This document shows, piece after piece, positions 29,791 to 38,318 of a DNA stretch of 64,000 nt (position 1 is the stretch's first letter; each line of letters begins with the position of its first letter). The stretch spans positions 62,001 through 126,000 of the forward strand of contig JADLBP010000211.1 of the NCBI GenBank assembly GCA_020847695.1. The letters are read 5' to 3'. This DNA comes from Planctomycetota bacterium. GTDB taxonomy: Bacteria; Planctomycetota; UBA1135; GCA-002686595. The translations under genes were made by a program, and so were the position numbers. The notes under the pieces were generated by a model. It did no database searches. It was not told where the DNA came from and saw only the letters and a program-made list of their open reading frames with translations.

Positions 29791-30983
29791 GCTCGTCGCC
29801 GTTCGCCCGCGAGCGCGGTTCGTCGCTCGAGCGCGCGCTGTCGCTGCGCCACGTGCGCTGGCTCGAGGTCGATTGGCACGTGCTCGTCGTCGCGCTCGCG
29901 CTTTGCGCGCTCGGGCTGGTCTTCGTGCACGCGATGGACCAGGCGGACGAGTACTTCCTGCGCGGCGACATCGACTTCGCCAAGCAAGCGGAGCGCGTCG
30001 TGTTGACGCTGCCCGCGCTGCTCTTCGGCCTCTTGGTGCGGCCGCGTTGGCTGCGGCGCAGCGCGTGGCTCGTGTTCGTCGTCGCGTTGATCCTGTTGCT
30101 GCTCGTGCCGCTGGTCGGCGAGGTGCGCAACGGCGCGCGGCGTTGGATCCAGCTCCCGCGCTTCGACCTGCAGCCGTCGGAGTTGGCGAAGCTCGGCGTG
30201 ATCGTGATCCTCGCTCGGGCGCTCTACACGACGAGGCTGAAGCGTTGGCGCGATTGGCTCCTGCCGCTCGGGCTCGCGATCCTGCCGATGGGGCTCGTCG
30301 CGCTCCAGCCCGACCTCGGCACGGCGATGACGCTCGTGCCGATCACGCTCGGGATGCTGTACGCGGCGGGAGCTCGGCTGCGCGTGCTCGCAGGCGGCGT
30401 CCTGCTCGTGTTCCTGCTCGGCGTCGGCGCGGTGCGCTTCGGGATCGTCCACGAGTACCAGGCGCAGCGCGTCGAGACGTGGCTCGATTCGCTGACCCCC
30501 GACGACCTGATCGCCAATCGCAACGGCGCCGCGTTCCACACGTACCAAGCGCGCGTCGCGATCGGCAACGGAGGGTGGCTCGGCACCGGCCTCGGCCAAG
30601 GCGTCGCGAACGAAGCGGCGCACTTGCCCGAGCGCGAGACCGATTCGATCTTCGCCGTGATCGCGGAGGAGACCGGTTTCGTCGGCACGGCGGGGCTGCT
30701 CGCGCTCTACACGTTGCTCGTGATCTTGCTCTTCAGCACCGCGGGGCATGTCCGCGAGCGTTTCTCGCGCCTGGTGGTCACCGGCGTCGGGCTCTACTTC
30801 GCCTCGCACCTCTTCATCAACGTCAGCGTCAACCTCGGGCTCGTCCCGATGACCGGCGTGCCGCTGCCGTTGTTCTCGACCGGCGGTTCGTCGTTGCTGG
30901 TGACGTTCCTCGCGCTCGGCCTCGCGGTCGGACTCGCGGCGCACCGCGAGCCGAGCCTCGACGAGGACGCGTTCCGAGAATGA
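29787..30983 (+). CDS. rodA: Rod shape-determining protein RodA (SEDS glycosyltransferase)
   Basis: 'LQPSELAKLGVIVILA', 'LQPDLGTAM', 'GVPLPLFSTGGSSLL'. Confidence 0.95.
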   Translation: MSSSPFARERGSSLERALSLRHVRWLEVDWHVLVVALALCALGLVFVHAMDQADEYFLRGDIDFAKQAERVVLTLPALLFGLLVRPRWLRRSAWLVFVVALILLLLVPLVGEVRNGARRWIQLPRFDLQPSELAKLGVIVILARALYTTRLKRWRDWLLPLGLAILPMGLVALQPDLGTAMTLVPITLGMLYAAGARLRVLAGGVLLVFLLGVGAVRFGIVHEYQAQRVETWLDSLTPDDLIANRNGAAFHTYQARVAIGNGGWLGTGLGQGVANEAAHLPERETDSIFAVIAEETGFVGTAGLLALYTLLVILLFSTAGHVRERFSRLVVTGVGLYFASHLFINVSVNLGLVPMTGVPLPLFSTGGSSLLVTFLALGLAVGLAAHREPSLDEDAFRE

Positions 30984-31089
30984 GTGCGAGCGAGCGCTGA
31001 ACCGGCGCTCGCCGTTCTCCGTTGGCGCCGACGTCCGTGGCGCTCCTGCACCCCGGGAGCCCACCCGTCCCCCCCGACGTGGAGAACCC

Positions 31090-32025
31090 ATGCAACGAAT
31101 CCGACTCCAACGGAGCGCCCTCGCCTGGTCGAGCGCGCTCCTGCTCGGCGGCCTTGCGCACGCGCAGGTCGTCAACCCGGCCGACAAGGCCGCCTCCCAG
31201 GATCGCGCTCGCACCGGCGACCTCGCCGACGAGCTCGACGCCGACCTGCAGGACGGGCACGCGCCGTCCTACGCGATGCCATCGATCGAGGTCCAAGGCG
31301 AGCGCGTGTCGCCGCTGCGCGAAGAGGATCGCATCGGCAGCTACGGTCAGCCGCGCTGGACCGCGAAGCGCCGCTTCCCGTCGACGCGCGTGTACGTCGT
31401 GCCCGAAGGCAAGGTCGAGTTCGAGTGGTGGGCGCGCTGGAAGGACCCGCGCGACGGCAAGCCGGAGCTCCAGACGCAGTACGAGTGGGAGTTCGGCCTG
31501 CCGCACCGCCTGCAGCTCGACCTGTACGCGGTCTCGAACCAGACGGTCGACACCGGCGAGATGGCGTTCAACGAGCAGAAGATCGAGCTGCGCTACGCAT
31601 TCGCTGATTGGGGCAAGCTCTGGGGCAACCCCGCCGCCTACGTCGAGTGGGATCAGAAGTCCGACGAGGCCGATGTCGTCGAGTACAAGCTCTTGCTCGG
31701 CGACGAAGCCGCGGTCGGCTGGCACTGGGGCGCGAACCTGATCTACGAGCAGCAGGTCGGCGATCTGCGCGAGGCGGAGTACGGGCTCTCGCTCGGCCTC
31801 TCGCACACGCTCCAAGACGAGCGCCTTTCGCTCGGCGGCGAGCTCAAGGCCGCGCTGGTCGACGACTCGGCCGACCGCGGCGACTACGCGAAGGAGCTCG
31901 AGATCGGTCCGAGCCTGCAGTGGCGCCCGAACCCGGCGCTGCACATCGACTTCGCCCCGCTGGTCGGCATCGGGCCGGACTCCCGGCAGTTCGACGTCTT
32001 CGTCGTGATCGGTTGGGAGTTCTAG
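31090..32025 (+). CDS. Predicted outer-membrane β-barrel protein
   Basis: Signal peptide '[17 protein letters not shown]'; alternating β-strand pattern; terminal aromatic '...VFVVIGWEF'. Confidence 0.75.
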   Translation: MQRIRLQRSALAWSSALLLGGLAHAQVVNPADKAASQDRARTGDLADELDADLQDGHAPSYAMPSIEVQGERVSPLREEDRIGSYGQPRWTAKRRFPSTRVYVVPEGKVEFEWWARWKDPRDGKPELQTQYEWEFGLPHRLQLDLYAVSNQTVDTGEMAFNEQKIELRYAFADWGKLWGNPAAYVEWDQKSDEADVVEYKLLLGDEAAVGWHWGANLIYEQQVGDLREAEYGLSLGLSHTLQDERLSLGGELKAALVDDSADRGDYAKELEIGPSLQWRPNPALHIDFAPLVGIGPDSRQFDVFVVIGWEF

Positions 32026-32067
32026 GCGGTCGCCGCGCGGCGCGCGAGCACGCGAGAAGGGTGGATC

Positions 32068-32098
32068 GCGGCCGGACGCTCGCCGAGCGCCCGGCCGC
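32068..32098 (+). terminator. Weak terminator-like hairpin between the OMP gene and the BMC operon
   Basis: 14-position stem (one A/C mismatch) gcggccggacgctc-gcc-gagcgcccggccgc; only a short T-containing tail. Confidence 0.35.
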
Positions 32099-32166
32099 CT
32101 TCGTTGGCGCGAGTGGGCCGCAAGTTCACCGCGAGTCCAGGCGATCTTCCGCGCGCGTTCCGGCGA

Positions 32167-32195
32167 TTGCGCTCGCTCGGCGACGCTCGTACACT
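32167..32195 (+). promoter_or_regulatory. Putative promoter of the BMC operon (TTGCGC-N17-TACACT)
   Basis: Hexamers at 32167-32172 and 32190-32195, ~72 bp upstream of the BMC-H ATG. Confidence 0.55.
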
Positions 32196-32267
32196 CCGCG
32201 CCTCTTTCCGCGCGCGCACGAGCCCTCGGGAGCTCGCGTTCGCCGGGTGCGAACCAGCAGAGGATCC

Positions 32268-32597
32268 ATGGACAACAACGCTTTGGGAATGGTCGAGACC
32301 AAGGGTCTCGTGGGCTCGATCGAGGCGGCGGACGCGATGGTCAAGGCGGCTCAGGTCCAGCTCTTCGGCAAGGAGAAGGTGACCGCCGGCCTGGTGACCA
32401 TGTTCGTCATCGGCGAGGTCGGCGCGGTCAAGGCCGCGACCGATGCCGGCGCCGCGGCCGCGCGCCGGGTCGGCGAGCTCGTCACCGTGCACGTCATCCC
32501 GCGCCCGCACGAGCAGCTGAAGCGCATCCTGCCGGCGATGGTTCCGATCCAGCCGCCGAAGGGCAAGGACGGCGGCAAGGACAAGAACCCCGATTGA
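32268..32597 (+). CDS. Bacterial microcompartment hexamer shell protein (BMC-H), PduA-like, with C-terminal extension
   Basis: '[85 protein letters not shown]'. Confidence 0.97.
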   Translation: MDNNALGMVETKGLVGSIEAADAMVKAAQVQLFGKEKVTAGLVTMFVIGEVGAVKAATDAGAAAARRVGELVTVHVIPRPHEQLKRILPAMVPIQPPKGKDGGKDKNPD

Positions 32598-32635
32598 GCG
32601 GCCCGCGCGCCTAGCGCAACGCCGTTCCGAACGCC

Positions 32636-34489
32636 GTGTCGAATCTCGATCCGGACCTGCGCGCTCTCCAGGAAGTGCGCGACTACGTCGAACGCTCGAA
32701 GAAGGCGTGCGAGGCGGTCGCGCATTACTCGCAGAGCGAGATCGACAACGTCTGCCGCGCGATGGCGGAAGCCGGCGCGGCGGCCGCGTACGACCTCGGA
32801 CGCCTCGCGGTCGAGGAGACCGGCATCGGGCGCGTGCACTACAAGGTGCTGAAGAACCTGTTCGGCTCGCTCGGCATCTGGGAGTCGATCAAGAACGAGA
32901 AGTCGGTCGGCATCCTCTCGCGCGACGAGAAGACCGGCATCGTCGAGGTGGGGACGCCGAGCGGGATCATCGCCGGCATCATCCCGACGACCAATCCGAC
33001 GTCGACCGCGCTCGGCAAGGCGCTGATCTCCGTCAAGGGCCGCAATTCGATCGTCATCAGCCCGCACCCGCGCGCCAAGCGCTGCATCGGCGAGACGGTC
33101 GAGGTGATGCGCCGCGCGATCGAGCGCGTCGGCGCGCCGCCCGATCTCGTGCTGTCGCTCTCGAACCCGACGATCGAGTCGACCGGCGCGCTGATGAAGC
33201 ACAAGAAGGTCGCGATCATCCTCGCGACCGGCGGCTCGGGGCTGGTCGAGGCCGCGTACTCGTCGGGCAAGCCCGCGTACGGCGTCGGTCCGGGCAACGT
33301 GCCGTGCTTCGTCGATCGCTCCGCCGACGTCGCGCAGGCCGCGCGCTCGGTCGTCACCAGCCAGAGCTTCGACAACGGCACGCTGTGCTGCTCCGAGCAG
33401 GCGTTGGTGCTCGACAAGCCGATCGCCGAGCGCTTCCTCGCCGAGATGCAGAAGCGCGGCGCGTATCTCTGCAACGCGGAGGAGACCGACAAGCTCGCGA
33501 AGTACTGCAATCGCCGCGGACACATGAACGCCGACGTCGTCGGCCTCGATCCCTGGCGCATCGCCGAGAACGCCGGCTTCCGCGTGCCGCGCGAGACCAG
33601 CGTGCTGCTCGCGCACCAGGGCGGCGTCGGTCCCGACTGGCCGCTGTCGATCGAGATCCTCGCGCCGGTGCTCTCGGTGCACGTCGTCGACGACTGGAAG
33701 CACGGCTGCAAGGTCTCGATGGAGCTCCTGCAGTACGGCGGCCTCGGCCACACGTGCGCGGTGCACGCGAAGGACGAGCGCGTGCTCGACGCGTGGTTCC
33801 TCGAGAAGCCCGCGAGCCGCATCATCGTCAACGGACCGTCGTCGCAGGGCGCCGTCGGCTACTCGACGTGGCTGATGCCGTCGATGTCGCTCGGCTGCAG
33901 CCCGCTCGCCGGCAACATCACCAGCGACAACATCACCTTCAAGCACCTGCTGAACGTCAAGCGCGCCGCGTACCCGCGCAAGGACTGGGACGCGGTCGAG
34001 CGTCGCGACCACGAGCGCGTCGCCAAGTTCACGCGCGACCTCGCGCCGCGCGGCTCGGGGCTCGCGGGCGATCCCGCGATCTCCGGCGGCACGTTCTCGC
34101 CCGACGTGCGCAGCGCGCTGAAGAGCGAGCGCGTGCAGTCGAACTGGCAAGGCAATCCGGTGCCCGCGTCGTCGCCGAAGGCGGCCGCCGCGCCGAGCGC
34201 CACCGGCGTGCCGCGTTCGTTCACCGACACCGGCTCGAGCTCCGCGCGCGTGCACGCGGCGCCGAAGTCTCCCGCCGCCCCGGCGAGCTCGCCGATCTAC
34301 ACGACCTCGGTCTCGCCGATCGGGGGGGCCGCGGCGGCCGGCGGCGGAGCGAGCCAGGTGTACTCGGGCTCCGCGCTCTCGGTCCCCGAGATCCAATCGA
34401 TCATGTCGCACGCCGGCGCGGGTTGCCCGCTCGGTCCGTGCAAGGGCTGCGGCCACCAAGACGTCCAAACCGGCGCGTGCAAGGCGTGA
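32636..34489 (+). CDS. BMC-associated CoA-acylating aldehyde dehydrogenase (PduP/EutE-like) with C-terminal Cys-rich tail
   Basis: 'GIIPTTNPTSTALGKALI', 'VGPGNVPCFVDRSAD', catalytic 'FDNGTLCCSEQALVL'; GTG start; tail after a Pro/Ala/Ser linker. Confidence 0.93.
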   Translation: MSNLDPDLRALQEVRDYVERSKKACEAVAHYSQSEIDNVCRAMAEAGAAAAYDLGRLAVEETGIGRVHYKVLKNLFGSLGIWESIKNEKSVGILSRDEKTGIVEVGTPSGIIAGIIPTTNPTSTALGKALISVKGRNSIVISPHPRAKRCIGETVEVMRRAIERVGAPPDLVLSLSNPTIESTGALMKHKKVAIILATGGSGLVEAAYSSGKPAYGVGPGNVPCFVDRSADVAQAARSVVTSQSFDNGTLCCSEQALVLDKPIAERFLAEMQKRGAYLCNAEETDKLAKYCNRRGHMNADVVGLDPWRIAENAGFRVPRETSVLLAHQGGVGPDWPLSIEILAPVLSVHVVDDWKHGCKVSMELLQYGGLGHTCAVHAKDERVLDAWFLEKPASRIIVNGPSSQGAVGYSTWLMPSMSLGCSPLAGNITSDNITFKHLLNVKRAAYPRKDWDAVERRDHERVAKFTRDLAPRGSGLAGDPAISGGTFSPDVRSALKSERVQSNWQGNPVPASSPKAAAAPSATGVPRSFTDTGSSSARVHAAPKSPAAPASSPIYTTSVSPIGGAAAAGGGASQVYSGSALSVPEIQSIMSHAGAGCPLGPCKGCGHQDVQTGACKA

Positions 34490-34545
34490 GCGCCTCGCCG
34501 TCGGTCGAGTTCACTCCAACCAACCTCTTCGCGAGATAACCCAAC

Positions 34546-34839
34546 ATGGAAACCATGATCGCTCTCGGTCTCATCGAGACCAAAGGGCTCGTCGGTGCGG
34601 TCGAAGCCGCCGACGCGATGTGCAAGGCCGCCAAGGTGACGTTGCTCGGCCGCGAGCAAGTCGGCGGCGGTCTCGTGACGGTGATGGTGCGCGGCGAGGT
34701 CGGCGCGGTGAAGGCCGCGGTCGAAGCCGGCGCCGCGGGCGCGAAGCGCGTCGGCGAGCTCGTCAGCGTCCACGTGATCCCGCGCCCGGCGGGCGATCTC
34801 GACAAGTACCTGCCGCCGCTGCCGACGGACGGCAAGTGA
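34546..34839 (+). CDS. Bacterial microcompartment hexamer shell protein (BMC-H), second copy
   Basis: '[76 protein letters not shown]'. Confidence 0.97.
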   Translation: METMIALGLIETKGLVGAVEAADAMCKAAKVTLLGREQVGGGLVTVMVRGEVGAVKAAVEAGAAGAKRVGELVSVHVIPRPAGDLDKYLPPLPTDGK

Positions 34840-34890
34840 CGTCCGTGAGGCGCGTCCGCGTCGCCTGACGCCGCGCGCCTCCCGACCGAC

Positions 34891-35541
34891 ATGGCCACCC
34901 GCTCCTCGAGCCCGATCGACCTGCGCGGCGCGCTGGTGATCGACCACATGCAGCCCCAGTTCGCGGCGACGATCGCCGCGAACTCGGACGGCTACTTCCC
35001 CGTGGTCGGCGAGAGCGCGTTCTGGCTCGAGGTGCGCCCCGGCATCGTGATCAACCGGCTGATGGACGTCGCGCTCAAGCGCTGCCGCGTCACGCCGGGC
35101 GCGCTGGTGACCGAGCGCTCGTACGGCACGCTCGAGGTGCACGGCGACGACCAGGGGCAGGTGCGCGAGGCGGGCCGCTTGATCCTCGCGGCGGCGAACG
35201 TGACCGAAGCGGATCAACTGCGGCCGAACCTGATGACCAACGAGGTCATCCGTCAGGTCGACAGCCACCACGCGATGCTGATCAACCGCACGCGCAGCGG
35301 GATGCTGTTGCTCGCGAAGGACTCGCTCTACACGCTCGAGGTCAATCCGGCGATCTGGGTGCTGCTCGCCGCGAACGAAGCCGAGAAGGCCGCGCCGATC
35401 CGCATCGTCGGGCTCGGCAACAACGGCGCGGTCGGTCGCTTGCGACTCGCCGGCACCGACGCGGCGATCGACGCCGCGGTCGAAGCGGTGCAACGCGCGC
35501 TCGCCAACATCCAAGGCCGCAAGAACGAGGGCGTCGACTGA
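34891..35541 (+). CDS. BMC-domain shell protein with two divergent BMC-like repeats (possibly permuted tandem type)
   Basis: Located between shell genes; two ~90-aa halves align: 'SAFWLEVRPGIVINRLMDVALKRCRVTPG...TLEVHGDDQGQVREAGRLIL' and 'SLYTLEVNPAIWVLLAANEAEKAAPIRIVGLGNNGAVGRLRLAGTDAAIDAAVEAVQRAL'. Confidence 0.7.
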   Translation: MATRSSSPIDLRGALVIDHMQPQFAATIAANSDGYFPVVGESAFWLEVRPGIVINRLMDVALKRCRVTPGALVTERSYGTLEVHGDDQGQVREAGRLILAAANVTEADQLRPNLMTNEVIRQVDSHHAMLINRTRSGMLLLAKDSLYTLEVNPAIWVLLAANEAEKAAPIRIVGLGNNGAVGRLRLAGTDAAIDAAVEAVQRALANIQGRKNEGVD

Positions 35542-35882
35542 TGTTCCTCGGACGCGTCGTCGGCGAAGTCTGGGTGACGAAGAAGGTCGCGGACCTGGCC
35601 GGCAAGCGCCTGCTCGTGATCGAAGCGCTCGACGAGCGCCGCGAGCCCGGCGCGCCCAAGGTGACGCCGGTGGTCGCGGCCGACCCGCTCGGCGCGGGCA
35701 TCGGCGAGCACGTCGTCGTCGCGTTCGGCAAGGCGGCGCGCGTCGCGTTCGGCGGCGACGGCGACTTCGCGTTCGAGGCCGCGGTCGTCGGCATCGTCGA
35801 CGATTTCGACGTGCCCGGCGCGCCGAAGTCGTGGCGCATGCGCGAATCACCCGGAGCGAAGACTTCGCGAGGAGGCGTCTGA
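35541..35882 (+). CDS. EutN/CcmL-family pentameric vertex protein (BMC-P)
   Basis: 'MFLGRVVGEVWVTKKVADLAGKRLLVIEALD...VAADPLGAGIGEHVVVAFGKAAR'; ATG overlaps the preceding stop. Confidence 0.95.
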   Translation: MFLGRVVGEVWVTKKVADLAGKRLLVIEALDERREPGAPKVTPVVAADPLGAGIGEHVVVAFGKAARVAFGGDGDFAFEAAVVGIVDDFDVPGAPKSWRMRESPGAKTSRGGV

Positions 35883-36196
35883 TGCTCCTCGGAACCGTCG
35901 TCGGCAACGTGTGGGCGACCGTCAAGGATCCGACGTTGACCGGCTTGCGCTTGCTGGTGATCCAACCGTACACGCTCGACGGCAAACCGTCGGCGGAGAC
36001 GCTGATCGCGGTCGATCCGCTCGGCGCGGGGATCGGCGAGCGCGTGCTCGTCGTCTTCGGCCGCGCCGCGCGTCACGCGATCGGCCGCGGCCCCGACATA
36101 GGTTTCCAGACCGCGGTCGCGGGCATCATCGACCGCATGGAGCTCGGCGACGGCCGCACCGTCGGTCCGGTGAAGGCACAAGACACGGCGCCCTGA
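35882..36196 (+). CDS. EutN/CcmL-family pentameric vertex protein (BMC-P), second copy
   Basis: 'MLLGTVVGNVWATVKDPTLTGLRLLVIQPYT...IAVDPLGAGIGERVLVVFGRAARHAIG'; ATG overlaps the preceding stop. Confidence 0.95.
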   Translation: MLLGTVVGNVWATVKDPTLTGLRLLVIQPYTLDGKPSAETLIAVDPLGAGIGERVLVVFGRAARHAIGRGPDIGFQTAVAGIIDRMELGDGRTVGPVKAQDTAP

Positions 36197-36208
36197 AGGA
36201 GCGAGGCC

Positions 36209-36805
36209 ATGGAACGCAACGACTACAACCCGGAGATGCGCGCGGACGTCAAGCTCGCGCACTGCATCGGACTGCTCGAGCTGTGCTCGGTCGCGCGCGG
36301 CGTCGAAGTCGCCGATGCGGTGCTCTGGCAAGCGCGCATCGAGCTGCTCTTCTCGACGCCGGTCCACCCGGGCAAGTACGTGCTGCTGTTCACCGGCTCG
36401 GTCGACGACGTGCGCGCCGGCGTGCGCCGCGGCGCGGAGATCGCGGGCGCGGATCTCGTCGATCAGCTGATGATCCCGCAGATCCACGAGCAGGTGGTGC
36501 CGATCCTGAAGCGCAACGGCGGTCGCATCAAAGGCGAGCTCGATGCGATCGGCCTGATCGAGACCACGACGGTCGCATCCGCGATCGTCGCCGCCGACAT
36601 CGCGCTGAAGACCGCGACCGTCGACCTGATCGACCTGCGGATCGCGAACGGCCTCGGCGGCAAGAGCTTCCTGACGCTGACCGGCGAAGTGTCCGACGTG
36701 CGCTCGTCGGTCGCGGCGGGCGCGCGCTCGGCCCAGGAAAAAGGCCTGCTCGCGCGCGAAGTCGTGATCGCGCGTCCGCACCCCGACCTCGTCCACCACC
36801 TGTGA
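36209..36805 (+). CDS. Tandem BMC-domain shell protein (BMC-T)
   Basis: Two BMC domains: 'CIGLLELCSVARGVEVADAVLWQARIELLF...' and 'AIGLIETTTVASAIVAADIALKTATVDLIDLRIANGLGGKSFLTLTGEVSDVRSSVAAG'. Confidence 0.92.
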   Translation: MERNDYNPEMRADVKLAHCIGLLELCSVARGVEVADAVLWQARIELLFSTPVHPGKYVLLFTGSVDDVRAGVRRGAEIAGADLVDQLMIPQIHEQVVPILKRNGGRIKGELDAIGLIETTTVASAIVAADIALKTATVDLIDLRIANGLGGKSFLTLTGEVSDVRSSVAAGARSAQEKGLLAREVVIARPHPDLVHHL

Positions 36806-36825
36806 TCGCGAGCTAGAGCACGTCC

Positions 36826-37128
36826 GTGGCGCAGAAGCGTCTGATCGTCGAGTCCGAGGTGCACGCGCTCGCGCGCGGCTCCGAGCTCGTGATCTCGAAG
36901 GACGTGATCATCACGCCGGCGGCGCTCGACGCCGCGTTCGCGCGCCAGATCCGCGTCGTGCGCATCGACAAGAGCGCGGAGTCCGCACCGAGCGTCGTCG
37001 CCGCGCCGACGAACCTGTGGCAGCGCATGCACCAGGGCGAAGGCACGTACGTCGTGCAAGTGAAGAACGGCCGCGCGACCGTCTCGCGCCTGACCGACCA
37101 AGGGCCGATCCACTTCGGCTCCGAGTGA
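36826..37128 (+). CDS. Small BMC-locus protein with EutT-N-terminus-like motif, function unknown
   Basis: 'RLIVESEVHALARGSELVISKDVIITPAALDAAF'; co-oriented and ~20 nt from the BMC-T gene. Confidence 0.85.
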   Translation: MAQKRLIVESEVHALARGSELVISKDVIITPAALDAAFARQIRVVRIDKSAESAPSVVAAPTNLWQRMHQGEGTYVVQVKNGRATVSRLTDQGPIHFGSE

Positions 37129-37138
37129 GGACCTCTCG

Positions 37139-37645
37139 ATGGCCCGCCGCTTCCTGACCGCCGACGACGTCCGCCGCGAGCATTCGGGCTCGATCGTCGT
37201 CGAAGCCGACACGATCGTGACGCCGCAAGCGCAGGAGACCGCGCGCGAGCTCGGCAAGGTGATCAGCACCACCAAGGGGCCGTACGTCCAACCGACGCCC
37301 GATCGCGGCCCGGACGCGGACAAGGCGCGCCGCTCGCTACCGAACCTGCCCGAGCCGCTCGAAAGCGACAGCCAAGCGACGTCGATGATCGTCACCGCGG
37401 TCGGCAAGAACCGACCGGGCGTGCTCGCGGAGTTGACCAGCGCGCTCGCCGAGTTCCACGCGAGCGTGCACGACATCAGCCAGCGCGTGGTCGACGGCTA
37501 CTTCCATTTGATCCTGGTGGTCGAGACGCCGCAGGGCGTCGGCTTCGGCACGTTGAAGCAACGGATGGAGTGCCTCGGCGGCGCCGACGACTACGCGGTG
37601 CGCGTGATGCACGAGCGCGTGTTCCGGTTCATGCACCGCGTCTGA
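37139..37645 (+). CDS. BMC-locus protein: EutT-N-like motif fused to a C-terminal ACT domain
   Basis: N-term 'RRFLTADDVRREHSGSIVVEADTIVTPQAQETARELG'; C-term 'TSMIVTAVGKNRPGVLAELTSALAEFHASVHDISQRVVDGYFHLILVVE' ACT pattern. Confidence 0.88.
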   Translation: MARRFLTADDVRREHSGSIVVEADTIVTPQAQETARELGKVISTTKGPYVQPTPDRGPDADKARRSLPNLPEPLESDSQATSMIVTAVGKNRPGVLAELTSALAEFHASVHDISQRVVDGYFHLILVVETPQGVGFGTLKQRMECLGGADDYAVRVMHERVFRFMHRV

Positions 37646-37967
37646 GCGCGGGCGCGGCGCCTTCCAGCGCTCCCGTCCTTGCCCGCTCGTGTTGTTCGGG
37701 TGCGACGGAAACTCGGATACCGTCCGCCCGATTGCTGGTCTCGTCTGCGACGGGCCAGCGTGCTCACCGTGGAGGTCGGTGGGGAACCGGTGCGCACGCG
37801 CTTGCCGTCGCAGCGCACTGCGCTCACGCGGGAGCTCCACGCGTGTGGCCGGTTCGCGCGGCGGTCGTCGCCCAAGGGCGTCCTGCCCGACATTGGACGC
37901 CGTTGGACGTTCGCTCGATTGCCGGAAACCAACGGGCGGCTTGTCGGTCTTTCCACCGGAGGAAACA

Positions 37968-38194
37968 ATGATCGGCATGGCGTACACGTGGGAGGACCTG
38001 AAGAAGCTCTCTGTCGCGGAACGCTTGAGACTGCTCGAGACGATCTGGGAGAGCCTCGAGGACGATACGGCGTCGCCGAGATCTCCGACGAGCTCAAGCA
38101 TGAGCTGGAAGCACGCTGGGCAGAGCACCTGAGAGATCCCTCGTCCACGATTCCCTGGGACGAGTTTCGTAAGCGGTACGGGCTCGCGCAGTGA
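37968..38194 (+). pseudogene. Frameshifted addiction-module (PF09720/CHP02574-like) antitoxin remnant
   Basis: Frame 3 'MAYTWEDLKKLSVAERLRLLETIWESLEDD' continues in frame 2 as 'VAEISDELKHELEARWAEHLRDPSSTIPWDEFRKRYGLAQ*'; Shine-Dalgarno-like ggagga upstream. Confidence 0.8.
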
Positions 38195-38318
38195 AGTTCG
38201 CGTTCCTCGCTTCCGCGGGGGACCACCCGGACGAGCTCGCGCGTCGGTGTCGTTCGAAGAGCGTGGTGCAGTTCCCGCGTGCCTCGGTACCGCGAGCGGC
38301 GACCCTCGCGCGCCGAAC

